From Acidovorax delafieldii (lineage in GTDB: Bacteria > Pseudomonadota > Gammaproteobacteria > Burkholderiales > Burkholderiaceae_C): a stretch of 64,000 bases of DNA. The translations under genes were made by a program, and so were the position numbers. Below, in pieces: positions 37,766 to 46,745 of the stretch; within the stretch, counting starts at the first letter, position 1, and every line of letters begins with the position of its first letter. The notes beneath the pieces are model-generated. The model saw only the letters and a list, made by a program, of their open reading frames with translations, ran no database searches and was not told where the DNA came from. The stretch is taken from positions 248,001 to 312,000 of the forward strand of contig DFQQ01000010.1 in the NCBI GenBank assembly GCA_002377855.1, read 5' to 3'.

Positions 37766-38000
37766 GGGGGGCTTTGTTTTTCGTATGAAAGCGCCTGCAT
37801 AGCGGGGCGCGTCGTCGCAGTGTCGGACAACGCTGCGCCGGGCGTCAAATTGCCGATGCACATGGGTCGATCACAAAAACAAATGAAACACTGCACTTAG
37901 GGGCGGTGGCTGAATCAGCGCGCTGATCGCCGCGGCACGCTGCGCCTGTCCGCATCGCACAAAGCTTGGCAACCTCGGCTCTGAAGTGCAAACGCGAGAG

Positions 38001-38957
38001 CTACTGGCCTGCCAGCAGCCCACTGTGCGCGGCTGCGTGCTGCAGCCAAGCCGGGTCTTGCGCCAGCGCCAGCGCCGCATCCAGCGCGCGGGTGGGCTGC
38101 ACTTGCCGGTGCGACATGAAGCCAATGGGCGTGGTGAGCACAGGGCTCGTCAAAGGCAGGGCCTCCAGCCCGCCGTGTCCGCGCACGGCATCGACCAGCG
38201 CGCCCGGCAAGACGCTGCACACGTTGCCAGCCAGCACACTGAGCGCGAGGGTCAGCACCGAATCCGTTTCCATCGCAGGCAGCACCGTGGCCCCGGCGCT
38301 GCGGAAGGCCCCATCGACCAGGCTGCGGTTGTGCATTTCGGGGGTGAGCAGGCACAGGGGCAGGCCGGCGGCATCGGCCCAGTGCATGCGCGCGCCGATC
38401 TGCAGTCCGCCCATTGCGGCCCCGTGCCCGTTCGGCGCCCGGCGCAGCAAAAAGTAATGCTCCACGTACTGCGGCCAAGCCCGCAGCTGCCCGCCGCGTG
38501 CCGGCATGCGGTCGGTGTAGCCCAGGGCCAGGTCCAGCGAAATGTTGTCGAGCCCCGCCTCCAGCGCCTGCGAGCTCATCGACAGCACTACCGGCATGAT
38601 GCCCGGGTGCCGCGCCTGCAGCTGCGCCGCAAACCGCGCCAGGATGGGCATGGCCGTGGGCACGGCGCCCAGGCGCAGCGTGCCGCGCGGGTGGGCCGCG
38701 TCGCTGCTCAAGTCTTGCTGCAGCACCTGGTGCTCGTGCAGCATGCGCTGGGCCGAAGCCAGCACGCGCTCGCCCTCGGGAGTGAAGCCTTCAAAGCTGC
38801 GGCCCCGGCGCACCACCACCACGCCAAACTCCTTTTCCAGCGCGCGCAGCGCGTTGGACAGCGCGGGCTGCGTGATGTGGCACGCCTGGGCGGCACGGCC
38901 AAAGTGCCGGTGCTCGTGCAGCGCGACCAGGTAGCGCAGGGAGGCGAGCAGGTTCAT
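38001..38957 (-). CDS. LysR family regulator upstream of the fds genes
   Basis: The 318-residue product has the LysR winged helix at residues 1-60 (MNLLASLRYLVALHEHRHFGRAAQACHITQPALSNALRALE) and a two-lobed effector domain. It resembles regulators placed before fds operons (FdsR type). It is transcribed toward fdsB with a 235-base gap and so is not divergent from its likely target, unlike the commoner LysR layout. Formate or an oxyanion as inducer is an inference. Confidence 0.9.
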   Translation of the reverse strand: MNLLASLRYLVALHEHRHFGRAAQACHITQPALSNALRALEKEFGVVVVRRGRSFEGFTPEGERVLASAQRMLHEHQVLQQDLSSDAAHPRGTLRLGAVPTAMPILARFAAQLQARHPGIMPVVLSMSSQALEAGLDNISLDLALGYTDRMPARGGQLRAWPQYVEHYFLLRRAPNGHGAAMGGLQIGARMHWADAAGLPLCLLTPEMHNRSLVDGAFRSAGATVLPAMETDSVLTLALSVLAGNVCSVLPGALVDAVRGHGGLEALPLTSPVLTTPIGFMSHRQVQPTRALDAALALAQDPAWLQHAAAHSGLLAGQ

Positions 38958-39036
38958 GGGGCAGCTCGGGGGCCGATGGAGTCGGCATGAACCATGCCCG
39001 ATCCGTTCCCTCGGAGCAATCGAAGCGTCGCGCAGG

Positions 39037-39062
39037 GCTTCGACAAGCTCAGCCCGAACGGA
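39037..39062. repeat. TTCGGGCTGAGCCTGTCGAAG-type repeat, copy 3 (inverse orientation)
   Basis: GCTTCGACAAGCTCAGCCCG followed by AACGGA is the exact reverse complement of the common form of the repeat seen at 8926. It lies between the LysR gene start and the apbC stop. Confidence 0.75.
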
Positions 39063-39102
39063 GGTTTGAAGTTCAACGCTGCCGACCCCACCAACTAGAA
39101 CC

Positions 39103-40194
39103 TCAGGTGTTCTTGCTGATCGAAATCGTCGGGAACTTGCTCGAAAAGTCTTTGGCCTGCTGGGCGATCTTCACCGCCACATCACGCGCCACCTTCTTGT
39201 AGATCTTGGCCACATCGCCGTCCGGGTCGGCCACCACGGTGGGCTTGCCGCTGTCGGCCTGCAGGCGGATGCTCATGTCCAATGGCAGCGCGCCCAGGTA
39301 GTCCATGTTGTATTCGGCTGCCATTTTCTTGCCGCCGTCGGCGCCAAAGATGTGCTCCACATGGCCGCAGTTGCTGCACACGTGGGCAGCCATGTTCTCG
39401 ACGATGCCCAGGATGGGCACGCCCACCTTTTCAAACATCTTGATGCCCTTCTTGGCGTCCAGCAGCGCGATGTCCTGCGGGGTGGTGACGATCACCGCGC
39501 CAGTCATCGGCACGCGCTGGCTCAGGGTGAGCTGGATGTCGCCGGTGCCGGGCGGCATGTCGATGATGAGGTAGTCCAGATCCTTCCAGTTGGTCTGGCG
39601 CAGCAGCTGCTCCAGCGCCTGGGTGGCCATGGGGCCGCGCCAGATCATGGCTTCGTCCTGGTCCACTAAAAAGCCGATGGACATGACCTGCACGCCGTAG
39701 TTTTCGAGCGGCTCCATGGTCTTGCCGTCGTCGCTCTCAGGGCGGCGGTTGATGCCCAGCATCATGGGCTGGCTGGGGCCGTAGATGTCAGCGTCCAAAA
39801 CGCCCACGCTGGCGCCTTCGGCGGCCAGGGCCAGGGCCAGATTGGCGGCGGTGGTGCTCTTGCCCACGCCGCCCTTGCCCGAGGCCACAGCAATGATGTT
39901 CTTGACCTGGGGCAGCAGCTGCACGCCGCGCTGCACGGCGTGGGCCAGCACCTTGGTCGTGATGTTGACCGACACGTTCTCCACCCCCGGCACGCCCTTG
40001 GCGGCGGCCACCAGGCTGCGGCGCAGCTCGGGCACCAGGCTCTTGGCGGGGTAGCCCAGCTCCACGTCAAAAGCCACGTCGCCACCGGTGATCTGCACAT
40101 TGCGCAGGGCGCGGGTGCTGACGAAATCCTTGCCCGTGTGGGGATCGAGCACGCTGGAAAGTGCGGCCAAAAGGCCCGGTTCGGTGACTGACAT
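39103..40194 (-). CDS. apbC: Iron-sulfur cluster carrier ATPase ApbC/Mrp
   Basis: The 363-residue product has an N-terminal DUF59/MIP18 domain (residues 5-85) and a Mrp P-loop domain with SGKGGVGKSTTAANLAL, DADIYGPSQP and the CxxC cluster-binding pair in HVCSNCGH. ApbC carries 4Fe-4S clusters to apoproteins; the many Fe-S enzymes in this window are natural clients. It is monocistronic and divergent from the gene at 40385 with a 190-base gap. Confidence 0.95.
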   Translation of the reverse strand: MSVTEPGLLAALSSVLDPHTGKDFVSTRALRNVQITGGDVAFDVELGYPAKSLVPELRRSLVAAAKGVPGVENVSVNITTKVLAHAVQRGVQLLPQVKNIIAVASGKGGVGKSTTAANLALALAAEGASVGVLDADIYGPSQPMMLGINRRPESDDGKTMEPLENYGVQVMSIGFLVDQDEAMIWRGPMATQALEQLLRQTNWKDLDYLIIDMPPGTGDIQLTLSQRVPMTGAVIVTTPQDIALLDAKKGIKMFEKVGVPILGIVENMAAHVCSNCGHVEHIFGADGGKKMAAEYNMDYLGALPLDMSIRLQADSGKPTVVADPDGDVAKIYKKVARDVAVKIAQQAKDFSSKFPTISISKNT

Positions 40195-40384
40195 TCAAAT
40201 AACTCCTGTGGGGGCCGTAGTCTATCCAAGAGGCTTTCACGGATTTTTCTTGTGGGCAAGCCTTCGGCGCCCGGCAATGGCGGCGTTGCCCGCCCCCGAC
40301 GCACCCGGTCAATCCGGCCGCAGATGCCCAACAACTGCACGACAATGCGCAGCCATTGCCCCAACGCCAGAGTGAGACGCCGCC

Positions 40385-40954
40385 GTGAAATTCAAAATGT
40401 CCGAGAACTCCCTGTTTGCCCTGTTGCTGCGCTCGCCGTGGTGGATCAGCTTTGTGCTGGTTGCCTGCGTGGCACTGGTATCCAAGGCTTTGCTGCCGGC
40501 GGAATACTTCATTTATGGCGCTCTGGGCGGGTTTCCGATCTTTGTGGTGGGCTGCATCGCTGCATGGCGCCAATTGCGCGCGCCCAGTGCTGCCAAGGTG
40601 CAGCAAATGCTGGACACAACGCAGGCCATGTCCTGGGGCGCGTTCTGTCAGGCCCTGACCCACGCCTGGGTGGGCCAGGGGTATGACGTGAACATTGCCT
40701 CGAAAGGGGCCGTGGACCTGCGTCTGACCAAGAATGGCCAGACCACCCTGGTCAGCGCCAAGCGCTGGAAGGCCGCGACGCACGGGGTGGAGCCACTGCG
40801 CGAGCTGTACAGCGCAGTGCAGGCGCAAAGCGCACAGGGCGGCATCTACATTGCGGGCCAAGGCAGCGTGAGCGAGACCGCAGCGCTGTTCGCCCGCGAC
40901 CACGGCATCGCCATCGTGCAGGGCACGGTATTGGCGGCGCTGTTGCTCGGCTGA
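40385..40954 (+). CDS. Membrane protein with restriction-endonuclease-like (Mrr-type) domain
   Basis: The 189-residue product has two hydrophobic helices near the N-terminus (WWISFVLVACVALVS and YFIYGALGGFPIFVVGCIAA) and a C-terminal Mrr/PD-(D/E)xK-like domain: FCQALTHAWVGQGYDV, AVDLRLTKNGQTTLVSAKRWK and the QGGIYIAGQGSVSETAALFA helix. The catalytic pattern D-x8-S-A-K (where family members have Q or E before K) suggests an altered or inactive nuclease site. Start is GTG at 40385, or ATG at 40397. Small membrane-anchored members of this kind are widespread in betaproteobacteria with unknown function. Confidence 0.8.
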   Translation: MKFKMSENSLFALLLRSPWWISFVLVACVALVSKALLPAEYFIYGALGGFPIFVVGCIAAWRQLRAPSAAKVQQMLDTTQAMSWGAFCQALTHAWVGQGYDVNIASKGAVDLRLTKNGQTTLVSAKRWKAATHGVEPLRELYSAVQAQSAQGGIYIAGQGSVSETAALFARDHGIAIVQGTVLAALLLG

Positions 40955-41092
40955 TACACAGCAGCGGCCCCGTGGCCGGGTTTCGGGTTTTCCCAAACGC
41001 GGCGCAACGCCGGGGGCCGCACACTGGCGCACTGCTGAGCCGCCCCGCGTCTTGTACGCTGCGGCCCCTTTCTGATCTTCTGGTTCTGAGAC

Positions 41093-42343
41093 ATGCCCAA
41101 AGCCGCCCCCCATGCGCCTGCGCCCGTTCCGCCCACCGGTTTGCTGCTGACGGGCGGTGGAGCGCGGGCTGCCTACCAAGTGGGGGTGCTGGAGGCGATT
41201 GCCGACCTGCGCCAAGCCTGCGGCGCGGGGGGCGAGCCCAACCCTTTCCCCATCATCACCGGCACCTCGGCAGGGGCCATCAATGCGGCAGCGCTGGCTT
41301 GCGGGGCCGATAACTTTGACCGCGCGGTGCGGCGCATCGCGCGGGTGTGGCGGCAATTTCATGCCAGCCAGGTGTACGGGGCCGACTCGCTCAGCGTGAT
41401 GCGCAGCGGCGCCCGCTGGCTCACGCTGGTGTCCATCGGCTGGGCCCTGGCCCGATGGCGGCGCATGCGCCCCCAGTCGCTGCTGGACAACAGCCCGCTG
41501 GAGAAACTGCTCGTCAAGATGGTGCCGCTGGTGCGCCTGCCCCGGCTCATCCGCAAGGGGCACCTCAAGGCCCTGGCAGTGACAGCGTCCAGCTACAGCT
41601 CGGGCGAGCACGTCACCTTTTTCGAGTCGGCCGAGCCAGTGAAACCCTGGGTGCGCTCGCAGCGCAAGGCCGCCCGCGACCGCATCACGCACGAGCACCT
41701 GCTCGCATCCTCGGCCATTCCGTTCATCTTCCCGGCCAAGGGCATCGCCATGGGCGACCATACCGAATACTTCGGCGATGGCTCCATGCGCCAGTCCGCC
41801 CCCATCGCGCCGGCCATCCATCTGGGCGCCCAGCGGATCTTGGTGATCGGTGCAGGCCGCATGCACGAACCCAAGGACGACGCCGCCGCCAACCCCACGC
41901 CCACCTACCCTTCGCTGGCACAGATTGCGGGCCACGCGCTGTCCAACATTTTTCTGGATGCGCTGTCGGTGGATGTGGAGCGAGTGCAGCGCATCAACCA
42001 GACGCTGGCGCTCATCCCCGAGGAAAAGCGCCTGCACAGCACGTTGCGCCCCATCGAACTGCTGGTCATCGCCCCCTCGCAGCGGCTGGATGCCGTGGCC
42101 GCCCGCCATGTGGGCGACCTGCCCACGCCCGTGCGCACCATGCTGGGCGCGCTGGGCGTCACATCGAACATGGCCGACGTGCGCGGCGCGGCGCTGGCCA
42201 GCTACCTGCTGTTTGAAGCCGGTTACACCCAAGAGCTGATGGCCCTGGGCCGCGCCGACACCCTGGCCATGCGCGCGCAGGTGTGCCAGTTTTTTGGCTG
42301 GGCGGATACCGGCGCCGAAGTGCGCACCCAGCTGCACCAATAG
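41093..42343 (+). CDS. Patatin-like phospholipase
   Basis: The 416-residue product has the patatin catalytic features: a glycine-rich oxyanion loop LLTGGGARAAYQVGV, the nucleophile elbow GTSAG, and the aspartate of the dyad in YFGDGSMRQ. It should hydrolyse acyl esters of lipids. The C-terminal half (DUF3336-free) is helical and contains NMADVRGAALASYLLFE. It is 139 bases after the Mrr-like gene and 85 before metG, on the same strand. Confidence 0.93.
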   Translation: MPKAAPHAPAPVPPTGLLLTGGGARAAYQVGVLEAIADLRQACGAGGEPNPFPIITGTSAGAINAAALACGADNFDRAVRRIARVWRQFHASQVYGADSLSVMRSGARWLTLVSIGWALARWRRMRPQSLLDNSPLEKLLVKMVPLVRLPRLIRKGHLKALAVTASSYSSGEHVTFFESAEPVKPWVRSQRKAARDRITHEHLLASSAIPFIFPAKGIAMGDHTEYFGDGSMRQSAPIAPAIHLGAQRILVIGAGRMHEPKDDAAANPTPTYPSLAQIAGHALSNIFLDALSVDVERVQRINQTLALIPEEKRLHSTLRPIELLVIAPSQRLDAVAARHVGDLPTPVRTMLGALGVTSNMADVRGAALASYLLFEAGYTQELMALGRADTLAMRAQVCQFFGWADTGAEVRTQLHQ

Positions 42344-42427
42344 CCCCGTGGGGCAAGACCGGGTTGCGCCGCAACGCAGCGGGGCGTGGCCTAAAATCGC
42401 AGGTTCCGCCTGAGAAAGTGTCTCCCC

Positions 42428-44548
42428 ATGTCGTCACCTGCACGCAAACTCTTCGTCACCACCGCCCTGCCGTATGCCAACGGCAACTTCCACATCGGCC
42501 ACATCATGGAATACATCCAGGCCGACATCTGGGTGCGGTTCCAGCGAATGCAGGGCAACGCGGTGAACTTTGTGGGCGCGGACGACACGCACGGCGCGCC
42601 CATCATGATTGCCGCCGAAAAGGCAGGCGTCACGCCCCAGCAGTTCGTGGCCAACATTGCCGCAGGCCGCAAGCAGTACCTGGACGGCTTTCACATCAGC
42701 TTTGACAACTGGCACAGCACCGATGCGCCAGAAAACCACGAGCTGGCCCGCCAGATCTACCGCGACCTGCGCGACCGCGCCGATGGCAGCCTGATCGAAG
42801 TGCGCACCATCGAGCAGTTCTTCGACCCCGAGAAGAACATGTTCCTGCCCGACCGCTACATCAAGGGCGAATGCCCCAAGTGCCACGCCAAAGACCAGTA
42901 CGGCGACAACTGCGAGGTGTGCGGCACGGTGTACGCCCCCACCGACCTGATCAACCCCTACTCGGCCCTCTCCGGCGCCAAGCCCGAGTTGAAACACTCC
43001 GAGCACTTCTTCTTCAAGCTGTCGGACCCGCGCTGCGTGGAGTTTCTGCAGAACTGGACGCAAGACGGCAAGCTGCAGCCCGAGGTGGCCAACAAGATCA
43101 AAGAATGGTTCAGCGTCCGCACCAATCCTGATGGCACCACCAGCGAAGGCCTGGGCGACTGGGACATCAGCCGCGATGCGCCCTACTTCGGCATCGAAAT
43201 TCCTGACGCGCCCGGCAAGTACTTCTACGTGTGGCTGGACGCGCCCGTGGGCTACCTCGCGTCGCTCAAGAACCTGCTGGAAAAGCGCGGCGAAAGCTAC
43301 GACGCCTACATGGCCGACCCGACGCTTGAGCAGTACCACTTCATCGGCAAGGACATCGTCACCTTCCACACCCTGTTCTGGCCCGCGATGCTGCACTTCA
43401 GCGGCCGCAAGACGCCCAACAGCGTGTTCGTGCACGGCTTCCTCACCGTGAACAACGGCGAGAAGATGAGCAAGAGCCGCGGCACGGGCCTGGACCCGCT
43501 CAAGTACCTGAGCCTGGGCATGAACGCCGAGTGGCTGCGCTACTACTTGGCCGCCAAGCTGAGCGCCCGCAACGAAGACATCGACTTCAATGCCGAAGAC
43601 TTCATGCTGCGGGTGAACAGCGACCTGATCGGCAAGTACGTGAACATTGCCAGCCGCGCAGCGGGCTTCCTGACCAAACGCTTTGAAGGCAAGCTGACCA
43701 GCGACTTTGACGCCACCGGCAGCGCCCTGCTGGCCGAAGTGCGCGGGGCCCGCGACACGTTGGCCCAGCTGTACGAAGCCCGCGAATACGGCAAGGCCAC
43801 GCGCGAAATCATGCTGCTGGCCGACCGTATCAACGCCTACGTGGACCAGAACAAGCCCTGGGACCTGGCCAAGGACGCCGCCAACAACGTGGCGCTGCAC
43901 CAAGTGTGCTCGGTGCTCATCAACGCATTCGACGCCCTCACCCGCTACCTCGCGCCCGTGCTGCCCGGCCTCTCACGCGCGGTGGAAGGCTTTGTGGGCC
44001 GCAGCATGACCCGGTGGGCGGTGGAGGGCGATGTGCAGGCCATCCAGCCTTACACCCACCTCATGCAGCGCGTGACGCCCGAACAGCTTGAAGCATTGTT
44101 TCAGGCTCCAGCGCAAGCAGAACAAGCGCCAGCAGCTACAGAAACCGTAGCAACCTCCGGCCACCCCGGCGGCGAGGAACTGGCACCCACGATCACCATC
44201 GACGACTTCACCAAGATCGACCTGCGCATCGCGCTGATCGTGAACTGCGAGCCGGTGGAGGGCTCCACCAAGCTGCTGCGCCTGACACTGGACGTGGGCG
44301 AAGGCACCGGCCTGGAAGGACGTCCCATCCTGCGCAACGTGTTCTCAGGCATTGCCAGCGCCTACAAGCCCGAAGACCTGATCGGCAAGCACACCGTGAT
44401 GGTGGCCAACCTGGCCCCGCGCAAGATGAAGTTTGGCGTGAGCGAAGGCATGGTGCTGGCCGCCAGCCATGGCGACGAGAAGGCCAACCCGGGCATCTAC
44501 GTGCTCAACCCCTGGCCGGGCGCCACGCCGGGCATGCGGGTGCGTTAA
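42428..44548 (+). CDS. metG: Methionyl-tRNA synthetase
   Basis: The 706-residue enzyme has the class I HIGH motif in PYANGNFHIGHI, the zinc knuckle CPKCHAKDQYGDNCEVC, KMSKS in NNGEKMSKSRGTG, the alpha-helical anticodon domain and a C-terminal OB-fold tRNA-binding domain (from about residue 595, TIDDFTKIDLRIALI). Residues of about 559-575 in the linker before that domain (QAPAQAEQAPAATE) are encoded by a degraded copy of the palindromic repeat. A strong terminator follows. Confidence 0.98.
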   Translation: MSSPARKLFVTTALPYANGNFHIGHIMEYIQADIWVRFQRMQGNAVNFVGADDTHGAPIMIAAEKAGVTPQQFVANIAAGRKQYLDGFHISFDNWHSTDAPENHELARQIYRDLRDRADGSLIEVRTIEQFFDPEKNMFLPDRYIKGECPKCHAKDQYGDNCEVCGTVYAPTDLINPYSALSGAKPELKHSEHFFFKLSDPRCVEFLQNWTQDGKLQPEVANKIKEWFSVRTNPDGTTSEGLGDWDISRDAPYFGIEIPDAPGKYFYVWLDAPVGYLASLKNLLEKRGESYDAYMADPTLEQYHFIGKDIVTFHTLFWPAMLHFSGRKTPNSVFVHGFLTVNNGEKMSKSRGTGLDPLKYLSLGMNAEWLRYYLAAKLSARNEDIDFNAEDFMLRVNSDLIGKYVNIASRAAGFLTKRFEGKLTSDFDATGSALLAEVRGARDTLAQLYEAREYGKATREIMLLADRINAYVDQNKPWDLAKDAANNVALHQVCSVLINAFDALTRYLAPVLPGLSRAVEGFVGRSMTRWAVEGDVQAIQPYTHLMQRVTPEQLEALFQAPAQAEQAPAATETVATSGHPGGEELAPTITIDDFTKIDLRIALIVNCEPVEGSTKLLRLTLDVGEGTGLEGRPILRNVFSGIASAYKPEDLIGKHTVMVANLAPRKMKFGVSEGMVLAASHGDEKANPGIYVLNPWPGATPGMRVR
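44103..44150. repeat. Recurrent palindromic repeat, copy 9, degenerate, in frame inside metG
   Basis: AGGCTCCAGCGCAAGCAGAA followed by CAAGCGCCAGCAGCTACAGA keeps the CTCCAGCGC and AAGCGCCAGCAGCTA parts of the family but has lost the A/T-rich ends. It encodes an Ala/Gln-rich interdomain linker of MetG. Confidence 0.55.
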
Positions 44549-44580
44549 CGAAAAGGCGTTCACGGCCGCGTTCGACCCCC

Positions 44581-44607
44581 AAAGGCCCGTGAAGGGCCTT
44601 TTCTTTT
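44581..44607 (+). terminator. Rho-independent terminator of metG
   Basis: AAAGGCCC, a five-base loop GTGAA, and GGGCCTTT followed by TCTTTT: an 8-bp GC-rich stem with a U-rich tail, 32 bases after the metG stop. Confidence 0.85.
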
Positions 44608-44792
44608 GCTGTATCGCACTGGCCCGACAGCAGCCGCAGAAAGCGCTTGGATGGCGCCTGTGTGCGGAAAAGTCCGACACGGCGCGCTGCAGTGGCCACG
44701 CTCAATAGATAGGCCAAGGTGCACCGACGCGAGGCACCCTTGCATAGCTTGCCTCGCTTGCCGCGCCGTTGAACCGACCAGGAGAGACAGCC

Positions 44793-45155
44793 ATGCAAAA
44801 ACAGAATCTGACCGAGGCACACATCCGCGAATCCATTGCGGGCGAGGAAGACCCAGGCGCTTCGCTGGACGTGGTGCGTGCCATGCTGCAGCGGGCCCAG
44901 AGCCCGGCGCGCCAACCGACACCCACCATCCACATCGACCTCACCGAAGGCAACCAAGTCATTGCCGCCGAGGTCGGTTGGCCGCCCGCGGGCACTAAAA
45001 CTACAGCCGACCTGCTGGGGCTGGTAGTGGCCCACCACGGGCAGATTGCCAACACCGCGTGGTCGTGGTTCAACCGCACCGGACAGCGGCGCATGGAACT
45101 GGAAGTGGACGAAGACATCGACGGAGTTTTCTACATCAGCCGCAAGGACTGCTGA
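44793..45155 (+). CDS. Small acidic protein of unknown function
   Basis: The 120-residue cytoplasmic product is acidic, with no membrane segment or signal. It begins MQKQNLTEAHIRES and ends DGVFYISRKDC. The ATG at 44793 has a strong AGGAGAG ribosome site seven bases upstream, which supports a real gene. I do not recognise the family; a central part (VVAHHGQIANTAWSWFNR) looks folded. It is flanked by the metG terminator and a convergent YitT gene, so it forms its own unit. Confidence 0.7.
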   Translation: MQKQNLTEAHIRESIAGEEDPGASLDVVRAMLQRAQSPARQPTPTIHIDLTEGNQVIAAEVGWPPAGTKTTADLLGLVVAHHGQIANTAWSWFNRTGQRRMELEVDEDIDGVFYISRKDC

Positions 45156-45189
45156 AGCGCTGCGCCGCGCCGCGCATGTCGCGTGCTGC

Positions 45190-45819
45190 TCAGTGCCCCA
45201 CGTAGCGGCCTGGGCGGTGGCTCATCCACAAGAACACGCCCATGACCACTGCGGCAAGCACCGAATAGAACACGCGCTCCAGCGGCACCACTGCCAAGGC
45301 GAGCAGCAGCACGGTGCAGTCGATCACCAGTTGAACCTTGCCCGCCCGCATGCCGTAACGGTTTTGCAGGTAGAGCGACACGATGGTTGCGCCGCCCAGG
45401 CTGGAGCGATGGCGCGCCAGAAACAGGCACCCGGTGCCCAGCAACAGGCCGCCCAGCAGCGAAGCGAAGAGCGGATTGATGTAGCTGACCTGCATGACAT
45501 GGGGGAAGAGTTCGGTCAACACGGACAGCAGCGCCACGCAGATAAAGGTCTTGATCGTGAACTCGCGCCCCATGCGTGCCCACGCAAACCAGTAAAACGG
45601 CAAGTTCGCTGCAAAGAACAGCTTGCCGAAAGAAATGTCGGTGACGTAGTGAAGCAAAAACGCCACCCCCGCCGTTCCACCGATCAGCAAACCAGCCTGA
45701 TTAAAAAGCATGAGCGCCATGGCGACAAACAGGGTGCCGGAAAACAGGGCCTGGGCGTCTTCATAAGGGCCATGGCGCAAGGTCGGGCCTGGCGGGATCG
45801 GAGGTTGGGGAGGCGGCAT
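45190..45819 (-). CDS. YitT family membrane protein
   Basis: The 209-residue product has five to six transmembrane helices and the YitT/DUF161 features (LFNQAGLLIGGTAGVAFLLHYVT, INPLFASLLGGLLLGTGCLFLARHRSSLGGATIVSLYL). The family is of unknown transport function. I start at the ATG at 45819; a longer frame would add a cysteine- and proline-rich leader that is not family-like. It converges with the small gene ending at 45155. Confidence 0.88.
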   Translation of the reverse strand: MPPPQPPIPPGPTLRHGPYEDAQALFSGTLFVAMALMLFNQAGLLIGGTAGVAFLLHYVTDISFGKLFFAANLPFYWFAWARMGREFTIKTFICVALLSVLTELFPHVMQVSYINPLFASLLGGLLLGTGCLFLARHRSSLGGATIVSLYLQNRYGMRAGKVQLVIDCTVLLLALAVVPLERVFYSVLAAVVMGVFLWMSHRPGRYVGH

Positions 45820-46178
45820 GGCTGAAGGTAATGGCAGACTTTTGATTTTGGAACATGGCGGGCACGGCTTTGTGGGCAGGTACACCTAGCTCCGGTAGGG
45901 CGTTTGCGTAGGCAAGCAAACGTTGCGCCAACCCATAGCCCGAGCGACATATCTGGCGCGGCCCAGGGGGCGACAACGCCGCGGCGGCGCCTCATCAAGG
46001 AGGCGCGGGTTTTGCCCCATGCGGCCCCCTCCATGGCGGCAGTGGCTGCGACCCGTAGGCCCTTGATCGGTGGGGGAAGCGGTCACGCAATAGGTGGCGT
46101 TTTTTGCGCCCGGCGATGGCAGGGAATATCGACAGGTTGTGGCCGCGACGGTGGACGCTCCGCTTTGCTGAACGGGCA
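45820..46178. other. Intergenic stretch of about 360 bases with a terminator-like hairpin
   Basis: No gene with family character is visible. A hairpin GCGCCTC-ATCAAG-GAGGCGC followed by GGGTTTT lies at 45987-46013 on the plus strand, although no plus-strand gene directly precedes it. The stretch separates the YitT start from the bamE-like stop, both on the minus strand, so it should carry the YitT promoter. Confidence 0.5.
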
Positions 46179-46703
46179 CTATCTGCCTCCACCCTTGAAC
46201 TCAGGCGCGTCCAGGTCGTCGCCCGTCTGGGTCCGAATGACGCGCAGGTCTGCCCCATGCACCACAGTGAAGACTTTGGGCCCGCTGGCGGGCAAGGCAA
46301 AGCGCCAGTCCACGGCTGTCTCGCCCTTCAAGGCGAAATGCGTGGTCTTGGCGGGTTTGCCCAACAACCGCCGAACCTCGTTCATCTCCATGCCCGGCTG
46401 TATCCGTGTGAAATTCTCGGGCGTCAGCACCTGGCGCACCGCCACCAGCTTGCCATCCGGGGCCAGCGTGATCATGTAGTTGACCTGCCCTGCCGGCTGG
46501 CGGTTGTATTCCAGCGTGCGTGCGCCGCCCGGCTCGCTCCAGACGTTGTCGGGAGCGCCGAAGCGGTCGCGCACGTCCGCTTCGGTCGACAGACCCGGCT
46601 GCAGCTCGCTCAGCCGTTGCGGATCGCACCCCGCAGCGGCAAGTGCCGCCAGCACGGTCAGCACCAAGACAAAGGTGCGTTGAACACGGCGAAAAAAAGG
46701 CAT
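46179..46703 (-). CDS. BamE/SmpA-like outer-membrane lipoprotein
   Basis: The 174-residue product has a lipoprotein signal with lipobox AAAGC (Cys at about 26) and two SmpA/OmlA-like halves: ELQPGLSTEADVRDRFGAPDNVW and, later, RIQPGMEMNEVRRLLGKPAKTTHF. BamE is one such domain long, so this protein looks like a tandem variant. Envelope assembly is the family role; the duplicated domain makes BamE itself uncertain. It is divergent from the DUF3460 gene with only 42 bases between the starts. Confidence 0.82.
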   Translation of the reverse strand: MPFFRRVQRTFVLVLTVLAALAAAGCDPQRLSELQPGLSTEADVRDRFGAPDNVWSEPGGARTLEYNRQPAGQVNYMITLAPDGKLVAVRQVLTPENFTRIQPGMEMNEVRRLLGKPAKTTHFALKGETAVDWRFALPASGPKVFTVVHGADLRVIRTQTGDDLDAPEFKGGGR

Positions 46704-46745
46704 GGCATCGTCCCGGTAAAATCCAGCGAAAGAGGTTAACAGTCC

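Noticed and set aside
45987..46013. Terminator of a plus-strand gene
   Set aside because: No plus-strand gene ends within 800 bases upstream other than the small one at 45155, so I list only a hairpin within the gap.
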